30,153 nt of DNA from contig NZ_CAMLIX010000029.1 in assembly GCF_946479975.1 (NCBI RefSeq), positions 1-30,153 of the forward strand, read 5' to 3'. Below, one piece after another: positions 8,623 to 16,136 of the stretch (position 1 is the stretch's first letter; every line of letters begins with the position of its first letter). This stretch comes from an uncultured Flavobacterium sp. GTDB taxonomy: Bacteria > Bacteroidota > Bacteroidia > Flavobacteriales > Flavobacteriaceae. Made by a program: the position numbers and the translations under genes. The notes under the pieces were generated by a model, which saw nothing but the letters and a program-made list of their open reading frames with translations, was not told the origin of the DNA and did not search any database.

Positions 8623-8630
8623 TATTTTTG
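8623..8630 (+). promoter_or_regulatory. candidate -7 box for the 8651 helicase gene
   Basis: TATTTTTG fits TAnnTTTG and lies 20 bases before the ATG at 8651; no clear -33 box is visible. Confidence 0.4.
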
Positions 8631-8650
8631 CAAAAATCCAAAAATAAACA

Positions 8651-10189
8651 ATGTCTCAAAACACTTTAGAAATACAAAGAGAAGAGAAGAAAGAACTGTA
8701 TGCATACCAAAAAGGCGACATCGACGCTATTTTTGAACGTTTAGACAATGCTTCTACAAAACACCACTTATTGTACCAGCTCCCAACAGGAGGTGGAAAA
8801 ACAGTAATATTTTCTGAAATCGTTCGTCGTTATTTATCTCATAACGACAAAAAAGTTGTGGTTTTAACGCACCGTATAGAACTTTGTAAGCAAACTTCCA
8901 AGATGCTGACAGGTTTTGGTGTAAACAACAAAATAATCAATAGTAAAGTAAAAGAACTTCCAGACCAAAATGATTTTTCGTGTTTTGTGGCGATGGTAGA
9001 AACTTTAAAAAACCGTATTAATGATGAAAAACTTCATTTGGATAATATTGGTTTGGTAATTATTGATGAGGCGCACTATAATTCATTTAGAAAATTATTA
9101 AACTCATTCAAAAATGCTTTTATTCTTGGAGTAACAGCAACGCCTTTGAGTTCTAATATTAAATTACCAATGCATCAAAGTTATAATGAACTTATTGTAG
9201 GAGATACAATTGGATCATTGATTGACAAAGGTTTCTTGGCAAAAGCAACAACTTATAGTTATGATGTTGGTTTGACTTCGTTAAAAGTGGGTATCAATGG
9301 TGATTATACCGTAAAATCATCTGATGACTTGTATACCAATACTTTGATGCAGGAAAAATTGCTTCATGCGTACACAGAACGCTCTTTGGGTAAAAAGACA
9401 TTGATTTTCAATAACGGTATTCATACTTCATTATATGTATATGAAACGTTTAGAGAAGCGGGTTACGATATTAGACACCTTGACAACACAAGCAGTTCTG
9501 AAGAACGTAAAGATATATTACAATGGTTTAAAAAGACTCCAGATGCGATTTTGACTTCTGTAGGAATTTTGACAACTGGTTTTGATGAGCCAACGGTTGA
9601 AACTATTATTTTGAACAGAGCGACAAAATCATTGACTTTATATTTCCAAATGATTGGCCGTGGTTCTCGTAAATTACCTGGAAAAGATGAATTTACGGTT
9701 ATCGATTTAGGAAACAACGCCGCGCGTTTTGGTTTATGGAGCGATCCTGTAAACTGGCAGCACATTTTTAAATCGCCAGAATTCTATTTGGAGAATCTTC
9801 GTGACGATCAGGAAATTGAGTTGTTCTTTAAATACAGTATGCCGTTAGAATTACGAGCAAAATTCAGTAAAACTGCTGACGTTACTTTTGACGTTGATGA
9901 AGAACATAAGTTAATTATCAAACAAAATTTACGTTCAAAAGTAGTTTTAGATAAATCGTTAGAACAACATTCTTCAATGTGTGTAGACAATACTGAAACA
10001 TTGCAGGAAGCAAAATCTTTGGCAAAAGAATTAGATGATGATATCGAAGACCGAATTAAACGTTATTCTAAATGTTTGAGCCAATGCAGTAAAAACTACC
10101 GCGAGTGGCTGGTTGACGATTACAAACTAAGATTAACATTAATGATCGGAAAAAAATATCGTGAAAAAATCATGAATGAACCAGATTGA
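8651..10189 (+). CDS. superfamily 2 DEAH-box helicase (SSL2/RadD-like)
   Basis: The 512-residue protein shows the full set of SF2 motifs: Walker A LPTGGGKT (44-51), Walker B DEAH (about 139-142), motif III TATP (about 161-164), and motif VI QMIGRGSR (about 333-340) preceded by VGILTTGFDEPTVE. It belongs to the ComF/SSL2/RadD-like ATP-dependent DNA/RNA helicase group and is cytoplasmic. The C-terminal ~120 residues are charged and helical with KCLSQCSKNYREWL, without a recognised domain. RadD-type proteins act in DNA double-strand break repair, but assigning that role here would go beyond the evidence. It is monocistronic with a terminator behind it. Confidence 0.85.
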   Translation: MSQNTLEIQREEKKELYAYQKGDIDAIFERLDNASTKHHLLYQLPTGGGKTVIFSEIVRRYLSHNDKKVVVLTHRIELCKQTSKMLTGFGVNNKIINSKVKELPDQNDFSCFVAMVETLKNRINDEKLHLDNIGLVIIDEAHYNSFRKLLNSFKNAFILGVTATPLSSNIKLPMHQSYNELIVGDTIGSLIDKGFLAKATTYSYDVGLTSLKVGINGDYTVKSSDDLYTNTLMQEKLLHAYTERSLGKKTLIFNNGIHTSLYVYETFREAGYDIRHLDNTSSSEERKDILQWFKKTPDAILTSVGILTTGFDEPTVETIILNRATKSLTLYFQMIGRGSRKLPGKDEFTVIDLGNNAARFGLWSDPVNWQHIFKSPEFYLENLRDDQEIELFFKYSMPLELRAKFSKTADVTFDVDEEHKLIIKQNLRSKVVLDKSLEQHSSMCVDNTETLQEAKSLAKELDDDIEDRIKRYSKCLSQCSKNYREWLVDDYKLRLTLMIGKKYREKIMNEPD

Positions 10190-10218
10190 TAATTTGAGTT
10201 TATAAAAAATTTTATATG

Positions 10219-10258
10219 ATCTTTGTCAAAGTTTAAAACTTTGGCAAAGATTTTTATT
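10219..10258 (+). terminator. intrinsic terminator after the DEAH helicase
   Basis: ATCTTTGTCAAAGTTT is followed by its near reverse complement (AAACTTTGGCAAAGAT) and a T-rich tail, 30 bases behind the stop codon of the helicase. Confidence 0.75.
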
Positions 10259-10304
10259 TTAACATCATTATAAAAAAAGCAATTAAAATCTACAGCAATC
10301 TGTA

Positions 10305-10361
10305 ATAATCTAAAAATCAGAAAACTAAAATCTAAAAATCAGAAATCTAAAATCTAAAAAT
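10305..10361. repeat. short AT-rich tandem repeat, AATCTAAAAATCAGAAA type
   Basis: The phrase ATCTAAAAATCAGAAA recurs with small changes three times just before the ATG at 10366, so it forms the leader of the DEAD-box gene. Such degenerate repeats are common in flavobacterial intergenic DNA. Confidence 0.6.
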
Positions 10362-10365
10362 ATTT

Positions 10366-11700
10366 ATGTCTAAACAATTCTCAACATTAGGGCTTTCATC
10401 GCCAATTTTAAAAGCTTTAAGCGAATTAAATATTGTTGAACCTACTGAAATTCAACAAGAAACAATTCCACTTTTATTATCTGAAACGCACGATATTGTA
10501 GGATTAGCAAAAACAGGAACAGGAAAAACGGCCGCTTTTGGATTGCCATTATTACAGTTAGTTGATTCAGAATCGAAATCAGTTCAAGCTGTAATTTTAG
10601 TTCCAACCAGAGAATTAGGACAGCAGATTTTTAGAAATTTAGAAGATTTTGGAAAATATATTCCGAGTATATCTATTGCTTCAATTTGTGGAGGAACTCC
10701 GATAAAACCACAGATTGAAAGACTAAAAGAAGGAGCGCAGATTGTAGTTGCAACTCCTGGCCGTTTAGTCGATTTAATTCAAAGAAAAGCAATCGATTTA
10801 AAAGAAACACCTTATTTGGTTTTAGATGAAGCCGATGAAATGGTGTCGATTCTTAAAGAAAGCTTGGATGAAATTATTGCTGAACTTCCTAAAAAACATA
10901 GAACTTTACTATTTTCAGCAACGCTTCCTGGAACAATTAAACAATTGATTCAGAATTATTTGAACAAAAATGTAGTTCAAATAAGTGCCAATATGGAAAC
11001 TGTTGGTAACGAAGGAATTGATCACGAATATATTGTAGTTGATCCGATTGAAAAACTAGAAGTTTTAATGCATTTCTTAAATTCAAGAGATGGCGAAAGA
11101 GGAATTATTTTCTGTAAAACGAAAGCTGCTGTAAATAAATTAGCCAAAAATCTGGCGATCAATAAATTTTCTTCTGGTGCGCTTCATGGAAGTTTGACAC
11201 AAGGAATTCGTGATCGAATTATGGAACAGTTTCGTGAAGGTCATATCAATATTTTAGTTGCTACGGATTTAGCGGCAAGAGGAATTGACGTCAAAGAAAT
11301 TTCGTATGTAATTAATTATCATCTTCCTGATACTTATGAAAACTACGTGCACAGAAGTGGAAGAACGGCAAGGGCAGGAGCAAAGGGACTTTCATTAACG
11401 GTTTTACAACAAGAAGAAGTTTTTGAAATTGCCGATTTTGAGAAAGAATTAGGAATCAAATTTTCTGAATTCAAAAAACCAACTGCAGCAAGTTTGGAAG
11501 AAAATAATATGCTTTTATGGGCGAAACAAATCTTCAAAACAAAACCGAATCATGAACTTTCTAGTGATTTAAAAAATAAAGTTAAAACTGTATTTCATCA
11601 TCTGACCAAAGAAGAACTAATCGAGAAATTAATGGCGAGTTATATCTTGCAGAACAAAATCGATATAGTTGAAAAACCTGTTAAAAAATTCAAAAAGTAA
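10366..11700 (+). CDS. DEAD-box RNA helicase
   Basis: This 444-residue protein has every DEAD-box motif: the Q motif at PTEIQQETIP (26-35), motif I AKTGTGKT (48-55), Ia PTRELGQQ, Ib TPGRLVD, II DEAD (154-157), III SAT, and VI HRSGRTARAG (about 327-336). The C-terminal ~80 residues are basic and end in KKFKK, likely aiding RNA binding; no DbpA-type RNA recognition domain is evident. Such proteins unwind short RNA duplexes in ribosome assembly or RNA decay, often under cold stress. The exact subfamily (RhlE, CshA or DbpA type) cannot be set. The leader contains a short tandem repeat. Confidence 0.93.
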   Translation: MSKQFSTLGLSSPILKALSELNIVEPTEIQQETIPLLLSETHDIVGLAKTGTGKTAAFGLPLLQLVDSESKSVQAVILVPTRELGQQIFRNLEDFGKYIPSISIASICGGTPIKPQIERLKEGAQIVVATPGRLVDLIQRKAIDLKETPYLVLDEADEMVSILKESLDEIIAELPKKHRTLLFSATLPGTIKQLIQNYLNKNVVQISANMETVGNEGIDHEYIVVDPIEKLEVLMHFLNSRDGERGIIFCKTKAAVNKLAKNLAINKFSSGALHGSLTQGIRDRIMEQFREGHINILVATDLAARGIDVKEISYVINYHLPDTYENYVHRSGRTARAGAKGLSLTVLQQEEVFEIADFEKELGIKFSEFKKPTAASLEENNMLLWAKQIFKTKPNHELSSDLKNKVKTVFHHLTKEELIEKLMASYILQNKIDIVEKPVKKFKK

Positions 11701-11711
11701 TAAATATGACT

Positions 11712-11742
11712 TTTGTCATTGTATATTAAAGTTGTACATTTA
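11712..11742 (+). promoter_or_regulatory. candidate Bacteroidota promoter for the NADH dehydrogenase gene
   Basis: TTTG (11712-11715) and TACATTTA (11735-11742, one base off TAnnTTTG) are 19 bases apart, the usual spacing for sigma-ABfr promoters. A TGAC-TTTT-GTCA palindrome (11707-11718) overlaps the -33 box and could be an operator. The ATG is at 11779. Confidence 0.45.
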
Positions 11743-11778
11743 TAAGGAATTATTTTAATCCTACTTAATACAACATAT

Positions 11779-13044
11779 ATGAAAATAGTCATTATTGGAG
11801 GCGGATTTGCGGGACTAAATCTAGCAAAAGAGCTTGTAAATCAGCCTCAAATACAAGTAACACTTGTAGACAAAAATAATTATAACTTTTTCCCACCACT
11901 TATATATCAAGTTGCTACGGCTTTTTTGGAGCCTTCGAGCATTAGTTATCCTTTTAGAAAATTCTTCGCTGGTAAAAAAAATCTGCAGTTTCGATTAGGT
12001 GAATTAATTTCTGTTTCTCCTGCTGAAAAGAAAATTACTTTGAGCAATGGAGAATTAGATTACGACTATCTTGTTTTTGCCACTGGAGCCGAAACGAGTT
12101 ATTTTGGTATGGAAAACGTAATGAAAAACGCCATTCCGATGAAAACCTTAAATGATGCCATCGTAATGCGTAATACGTTACTTAAAAACCTGGAAAAAGC
12201 TGCCATTTGTAAAGACATGCGTAAACGACGTAAGTTGCTTACCATTGTAGTAGCAGGAGGAGGGCCGACAGGAGTAGAGGTTTCTGGAATGTTTGCTGAA
12301 ATGCGAAAAAGTATTCTTTTAAAAGAATATCCAGAATTAGACACCTCTGCCAGTAATGTTTATTTAGTCGATGGAGGCGATGCGCTTTTATCACCAATGA
12401 GTAAAGAATCTCAAAAGGATACACTTGAAGCTTTGACAAAATTGGGAGTTGTGGTAAAACTAAACACCAAAGTTGTTGATTATGTTGATGATACTGTAGT
12501 ATTTGAAAATGGAGAAACCATTAAAACCCGAAATTTAATCTGGGCTGCGGGAGTTTCTGCTAAAATCTTTGACGGTATTCCGAAAGAAAGTTACGGTCGA
12601 GGCCGAAGAATGGCAACAGATCAATATAATAAAGTAAATGGTTTAGAAAATATTTATGCTATTGGTGATACAGCTATAGCAACTGGCGATGCTAATTTTC
12701 CAGACGGTCATCCGCAAGTTGCACAAGTGGCGATACAACAAGGATTAAATCTTGCTAAAAACTTTAAAGCAATGATTGCAAACAAACCACTTAAAGGCTT
12801 TACTTATAACGATAAAGGTTCGATGGCAATTATCGGAAGAGCAAAAGCGGTTGTTGATTTACCAAGTCCAAAATGGCATTTTAAAGGTTTCTTTGCCTGG
12901 GTAATCTGGTTGTTTATTCACTTGATTTCTCTAATCACATATAGAAACAGATTAAACACATTCTGGAATTGGATGGTGGCTTATTTTGCAAAAGATCAAT
13001 CACTTAGAATGATCATTAGACCTGATAAAAAAATACAAAATTAA
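11779..13044 (+). CDS. type II NADH dehydrogenase (NAD(P)/FAD-dependent oxidoreductase)
   Basis: The 421-residue protein has the two-dinucleotide-binding-domain fold: an N-terminal FAD motif IVIIGGGFAGLNLAKEL (3-19), a second Rossmann motif VVAGGGPTGVEVSGMFAE (about 157-174), and the FAD-binding YAIGDTA segment (about 294-300). The quinone-site-type NFFPPLIYQVAT stretch lies near 37-48. A hydrophobic C-terminal segment (FFAWVIWLFIHLISLITY, about 376-393) anchors it to the inner membrane face. These features match NDH-2, which passes electrons from NADH to menaquinone without pumping protons. It is a single-gene unit with a likely promoter at 11712-11742. Confidence 0.88.
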   Translation: MKIVIIGGGFAGLNLAKELVNQPQIQVTLVDKNNYNFFPPLIYQVATAFLEPSSISYPFRKFFAGKKNLQFRLGELISVSPAEKKITLSNGELDYDYLVFATGAETSYFGMENVMKNAIPMKTLNDAIVMRNTLLKNLEKAAICKDMRKRRKLLTIVVAGGGPTGVEVSGMFAEMRKSILLKEYPELDTSASNVYLVDGGDALLSPMSKESQKDTLEALTKLGVVVKLNTKVVDYVDDTVVFENGETIKTRNLIWAAGVSAKIFDGIPKESYGRGRRMATDQYNKVNGLENIYAIGDTAIATGDANFPDGHPQVAQVAIQQGLNLAKNFKAMIANKPLKGFTYNDKGSMAIIGRAKAVVDLPSPKWHFKGFFAWVIWLFIHLISLITYRNRLNTFWNWMVAYFAKDQSLRMIIRPDKKIQN

Positions 13045-13126
13045 AAATTCCAATTTTTTTAAATTCCAAATACCACTAATTAAATTACAATTTTTAAATT
13101 CCAAATTCCAAGGGATTATGTAATAG
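13045..13126. repeat. TTCCAA-rich intergenic repeat
   Basis: AAATTCCAA and close variants occur at least four times here, and the reverse form TTGGAATTT appears again at 13160-13195 beyond the terminator. The same style recurs at 25286-25325, also beside a terminator. Confidence 0.55.
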
Positions 13127-13161
13127 AAAAAGCCAAAATCAAATGATTTTGGCTTTTTTAT
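13126..13161. terminator. bidirectional intrinsic terminator
   Basis: AAAAAGCCAAAATCA and TGATTTTGGCTTTTT form a near-perfect stem with A and T runs on the two sides, between the convergent NADH dehydrogenase and MFS genes. Confidence 0.88.
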
Positions 13162-13200
13162 TTGAATTTGGAATTTTATATTATTGGAATTTCTTCTTAT

Positions 13201-14430
13201 TTAGTGCCCAACCATAACATCATCACTATCTGACAATTCTACTTTATTTTTTATAAATCGTTTTCCGATATTTAAAATTACAAATGCTGTTATTGTTGTG
13301 GTTGTCATAATCGCAACCATGGGAGCAACTGAATCTTTTACAAAAACACCAATTGCAAAAGAAGCCAAAGCGCCTAATCCTAATTGAATAGCGCCCATTA
13401 ATGCAGAAGCGCTTCCAGTATTTTTTGCAAAGGGAGCAAGCGTCAAACCAGCCGTATTCGGATTTGAAATTCCTAAACAAGCTAAAAACAAGAATAGCAT
13501 TCCGATAGTTTGATACAATCCTAAAAGATTATTCAGAGCTAAAATCAAAAAGATAATACTAATTACGGATTGCGAAATTAAAGCGCCGAAAATCATTTGT
13601 TCGCTAGAAAATCGCTTTAACAACATCGAATTCAATTGACTTGAACCTATAAAACTAACCGACATTAAGGCAAATATCCAGCCGTACGTTTTTGCATCGA
13701 CATGGTAAATATCCATGAAAACAATAGGAGATGCCGCTACATACGAAAACAATCCAGAAAAAGCGATAGCTCCAGTAAACACATAGGTATAAAACTGAGG
13801 TTCTTTTAAAACAGATATGAAATTTGTAATAATTGGTTTTGGTTTTAATGAAATTGAAGTATCTGGTTTATAAGTATTAGGAAGTCCGATTTGTGATGCT
13901 ATCAAAATAACAATTCCCATGCACATCAAGATAAAAAACACGGCATGCCAGCCCAAATCTTCAGTTACATAACCGCCGATCGTAGGCGCCAGCATCGGCG
14001 AAAGCCCAACAACAAGCATCAAAAGCGAAAATACTTTTGGTATATCTTTTACAGGAAATAAATCACGAACCATTGCAACAGAAGCTACCGTTGCAGCACA
14101 ACTTCCAACTGCCTGAACGAATCGAAGTAATATAAAAGTATCAATGTCAGCAACATATATACATCCTAAAGATGCTAATATATACACCAGCAAACCAATA
14201 AATAAAGGTTTTTTACGTCCGAAACGGTCTAATAAAGGTCCGTAGAGTAGTTGTCCAGCAGAAATTCCGATGAAATAACTGGATAAACTCATTGATACCT
14301 TAGCAACAGTTGTATGTAAATCTTTTGCAATTCCTGAAAAGCCAGGCAAATACATATCTATTGAGAAAGGACCAAGAGCTGTGAGTGAACCTAAAATAAG
14401 GATTAATTTAATATATTTTTTTGTTGTCAT
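13201..14430 (-). CDS. Bcr/CflA-type multidrug efflux MFS transporter
   Basis: The 409-residue protein has about 12 membrane helices and the DHA1-type signatures: GSLTALGPFSIDMYLPGF in helix 1 (D25 region), GPLLDRFGRKKPL in the loop after helix 2 (motif A), LRFVQAVGSCAATVASVAMVRDLF in helices 4-5 and LSPMLAPTIGG (motif C-like). This set is typical of the Bcr/CflA drug:H+ antiporter family, which exports bicyclomycin, chloramphenicol and similar compounds across the inner membrane. The true substrate is not predictable. A TACCTTTG -7 box at 14460-14467 lies upstream; the gene diverges from the small secreted protein at 14575. Confidence 0.9.
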   Translation of the reverse strand: MTTKKYIKLILILGSLTALGPFSIDMYLPGFSGIAKDLHTTVAKVSMSLSSYFIGISAGQLLYGPLLDRFGRKKPLFIGLLVYILASLGCIYVADIDTFILLRFVQAVGSCAATVASVAMVRDLFPVKDIPKVFSLLMLVVGLSPMLAPTIGGYVTEDLGWHAVFFILMCMGIVILIASQIGLPNTYKPDTSISLKPKPIITNFISVLKEPQFYTYVFTGAIAFSGLFSYVAASPIVFMDIYHVDAKTYGWIFALMSVSFIGSSQLNSMLLKRFSSEQMIFGALISQSVISIIFLILALNNLLGLYQTIGMLFLFLACLGISNPNTAGLTLAPFAKNTGSASALMGAIQLGLGALASFAIGVFVKDSVAPMVAIMTTTTITAFVILNIGKRFIKNKVELSDSDDVMVGH

Positions 14431-14459
14431 TTTCTTAAAATACGGCTTATAATTTTTTG

Positions 14460-14467
14460 CAAAGGTA
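14460..14467 (-). promoter_or_regulatory. candidate -7 box for the MFS exporter gene
   Basis: On the minus strand this reads TACCTTTG, a perfect TAnnTTTG, 30 bases before the ATG at 14430. Confidence 0.45.
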
Positions 14468-14518
14468 AAGATTTCTTACCTTAGAGTATAACTTAAAAAA
14501 GTTTATAAAACTAAATCA

Positions 14519-14550
14519 TTGTTATGAAAAGCTAAATATCTTCATAACAA
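14519..14550. promoter_or_regulatory. 10-bp inverted repeat in divergent intergenic region
   Basis: TTGTTATGAA (14519-14528) and TTCATAACAA (14541-14550) are exact reverse complements separated by 12 bases, 25 bases before the ATG at 14575. It could be an operator or an mRNA leader hairpin. Confidence 0.4.
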
Positions 14551-14574
14551 CTTATTAACCTTAAATATAAAAAT

Positions 14575-14991
14575 ATGAAAAAGTACCTTTTATTATTAGC
14601 CATTTTATGCACATCAGCTTCGTTTGCTCAAACAATTACTTCTAAAAAAGAAGATGCAAGTATTGAACAATATGAACTTCTTAAAAAAGTAAATCAATAT
14701 TATCCTGATATTACTTTAAACAAATCTGTAACAAACTTTTATGCAGATGGAAATGTTATAGATACACAGCAAGAATTTGATTTAAGAGGAACAAAATTTT
14801 CAAGTTATAAAATTGGTATAGAACCTGGCAATAAAAAAGTTTTATTTGATTACGTCTCAGCAGAAGCCGGCCACGTTTACGGCGACGTTACAATTTTTAA
14901 TGGAAACGCATTAAGAACAACATTCAACGAAAAAACAAATCAGATTGATGTTTCATTAAACGGAAAATCAGTTTATTTGAAAAAACTATAA
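14575..14991 (+). CDS. secreted protein of unknown function, 138 residues
   Basis: A clear signal peptide, MKKYLLLLAILCTSASFAQ, with cleavage likely after Ala18 in SFA-Q, sends this protein to the periplasm or beyond. The mature part is small and beta-rich (FYADGNVIDTQQEF, YGDVTIFNGNALRTTF, VSLNGKSVYLKKL). I do not recognise a family. A terminator follows at 15007-15038, so it is a single-gene unit; an inverted repeat lies in its leader. Confidence 0.75.
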   Translation: MKKYLLLLAILCTSASFAQTITSKKEDASIEQYELLKKVNQYYPDITLNKSVTNFYADGNVIDTQQEFDLRGTKFSSYKIGIEPGNKKVLFDYVSAEAGHVYGDVTIFNGNALRTTFNEKTNQIDVSLNGKSVYLKKL

Positions 14992-15006
14992 TTTTTGTTC
15001 AGCATA

Positions 15007-15038
15007 GAAAAAGCATCACAATATTGTGATGCTTTTTT
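15007..15038 (+). terminator. intrinsic terminator
   Basis: AAAAAGCATCACAAT and ATTGTGATGCTTTTTT form a perfect stem with a T run, 16 bases behind the stop of the secreted protein gene. Confidence 0.88.
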
Positions 15039-15078
15039 GATTTATATTTGATTCAAATTTCTAATAATACCGTTTACA

Positions 15079-15462
15079 ATGAAAAAATTTATTTTTATAG
15101 CATTTTTGATTTCTCTAAAATCATTTTCACAAGAGAATAGTTTTTCAGGAACTTGGAGCAACGAGAATTGCAAGGATTGCAAAAAGGAATATATTTTTAC
15201 AATTACAATAGCTCAGTCAAATTATTCAATATTTGGAACTGCTGAAATTACAAGCGAAACTAAAAAAGAATTAAATTCTGGAATTCTCGAAGTTTCTGGA
15301 TATGTTTATACGCATGGTGATAAAGCGCAAATTAAACTAAAAGACAAAGACGGAAGTTCTTCAAGCGCAGTCTTAATTACAAGTGAAGGAGTTTTACAAT
15401 TCACCAAACGTGGCGGCGCAGATTTGGTTCCCAGCGAAATTATTTTGCATAAATTGTATTAA
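15079..15462 (+). CDS. secreted protein of unknown function, 127 residues
   Basis: An N-terminal signal peptide (MKKFIFIAFLISLKSFSQ) precedes a mature part with a CKDCKKEY pair of cysteines (CxxC) and a FSGTWSNENC start that recalls small beta-barrel lipocalin-like domains of Bacteroidota. SGILEVSGYVYTHGDKAQIK and EGVLQFTKRGG are beta-strand-like. No function can be assigned. It is the last host gene before the left attachment site, whose repeat begins 98 bases after its stop. Confidence 0.72.
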   Translation: MKKFIFIAFLISLKSFSQENSFSGTWSNENCKDCKKEYIFTITIAQSNYSIFGTAEITSETKKELNSGILEVSGYVYTHGDKAQIKLKDKDGSSSSAVLITSEGVLQFTKRGGADLVPSEIILHKLY

Positions 15463-15559
15463 TCTTTTTTTGATGTGAGACTAAAAACTATCAAAATATG
15501 AGACAATTAAAATGCAGCTTAATTTATAAGTCCCTAGCTTACAGATTGTGTCATTACTA

Positions 15560-15586
15560 TTTGAACTATAATTTATAGTATGAAAA
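15560..15586 (+). repeat. attL, dif-like recombination site
   Basis: The site contains TTTGAACTATAA, the central TTTATA (15572-15577) and the right arm GTATGAAAA. It matches 22318-22344 at 24 of 27 positions. By analogy with E. coli dif the left 11-12 bases would be the XerC arm and the right the XerD arm. Its left arm should be host-derived and its right arm phage-derived. Confidence 0.75.
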
Positions 15587-15587
15587 G

Positions 15588-15618
15588 CTTGGTTTTTCGG
15601 AATGGATTGTTATCTTTG
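15588..15618 (+). promoter_or_regulatory. plus-strand phage promoter reading into a short structured RNA
   Basis: CTTG (15588-15591, like the -33 TTTG) and TATCTTTG (15611-15618, perfect TAnnTTTG) are spaced 19 bases apart. The start of transcription should be near 15623-15626. It faces away from the att site and opposite to all phage coding genes. Confidence 0.5.
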
Positions 15619-15621
15619 TCA

Positions 15622-15672
15622 TATGATTTTATCAATGAGAGCCGAGGTATTGCAAGTACCGTTTGAGGCTCT
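15622..15672. repeat. structured leader repeat, copy 1
   Basis: It has TATGATTTTATCA (15622-15634), GAGAG, a nested hairpin with loop TTGCAAG, and the closing stem. Read on the minus strand it directly precedes an ATG (15622-15620). It shares its flank, loop and fold with copy 2 at 15988-16036, but the stems differ. Confidence 0.7.
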
Positions 15673-15680
15673 TTTTTTAT
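15623..15680 (+). ncRNA. candidate phage small RNA, ~55 nt, antisense to the rep leader in the circular form
   Basis: The interval lies between a promoter (15588-15618) and a terminator. AGAGCC (15638-15643) pairs with GGCTCT (15667-15672), followed by a T run, and an inner stem GGTA/TACC (15646-15649/15657-15660) shows the loop TTGCAAG. It is too short to code for a protein of note. On the opposite strand the same sequence would be the 5' leader of the rep transcript in circular phage DNA, so it has the geometry of the counter-transcribed RNAs that limit Rep synthesis in rolling-circle plasmids. Expression is not shown; a plain terminator for read-through from the host gene at 15079 is the main alternative. 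Confidence 0.42.
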
Positions 15681-15748
15681 GGGTTAATGTTTTAGAAGTT
15701 GATTTTTAGGGGTTTAGGCTACGCCAGTTAACGAATTAATAATTTAAC

Positions 15749-15982
15749 CTAGTAATTTACCTCTGCTTTATCTCTTGTAATGTAGCCGATTTTCGGACCG
15801 CATGAGCCGTCCTCTAATTTTTGGTATATTTTTAAGTATCGGAAAGCTTCTTTACTTCTCCAGTAATAACAGAGATATTGTAAAGAAGCTTCTTTAAACT
15901 TGAACCAACACGAGTTTGTGCCGTTCGCAAGTATATGCGAAAAAGTGACTTTAAGTAAGCCGTTTTTTAGTTTTTTAGACAT
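15749..15982 (-). CDS. small phage protein of unknown function, 77 residues
   Basis: The frame begins MSKKLKNGLLKVTFSHIL at 15982 and is basic and aromatic, with LQYLCYYWRSKEAFRYLKIY in the middle and a C-terminal GPKIGYITRDKAEVNY. No membrane segment or known motif is seen. It lies between the two copies of the structured leader repeat; copy 2 ends 6 bases before its ATG, so that copy is its 5' leader. In circular phage DNA the gene lies upstream of rep on the same strand. It may be an early or regulatory protein; that is inferred from position only. A chance frame is possible. Confidence 0.5.
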   Translation of the reverse strand: MSKKLKNGLLKVTFSHILANGTNSCWFKFKEASLQYLCYYWRSKEAFRYLKIYQKLEDGSCGPKIGYITRDKAEVNY

Positions 15983-15987
15983 GAATG

Positions 15988-16036
15988 TATGATTTTATCA
16001 GCGAGAGACTATTGCAAGTAGTCATTTTATTTCTCG
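15988..16036. repeat. structured leader repeat, copy 2
   Basis: It has TATGATTTTATCA (15988-16000), GAGAG, the inner stem GACTA/TAGTC (16007-16011/16019-16023) with loop TTGCAAG, and the outer stem CGAGA/TCTCG (16002-16006/16032-16036). Unlike copy 1 it has no T run and no -7 box on the plus strand, so it is not itself a promoter-terminator unit. Confidence 0.7.
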
Positions 16037-16098
16037 TAGAAGTTTGAGCAAATATACATATTATTCTTAATGATAATGTTAAAATTTTAATTTGTAAA

Positions 16099-16126
16099 TC
16101 CTCCCCCACCCTAGTAGGAGAGGGGA
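16099..16126. other. GC-rich hairpin-like segment at the end of the late gene block
   Basis: CTCCCCCACC followed by AGGAGAGGGGA gives imperfect pairing (CCCC with GGGG, inner CC with GG) in otherwise very AT-rich DNA, just behind the stop of the last late gene at 16137. It could be a weak terminator or an origin or packaging structure. Confidence 0.3.
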
Positions 16127-16136
16127 AAGATTTTTA

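Noticed and set aside
10305..10361. CRISPR-like array from repeated AATCTAAAAATCAG phrases
   Set aside because: The units are short, degenerate and without spacers, and no cas gene is near.
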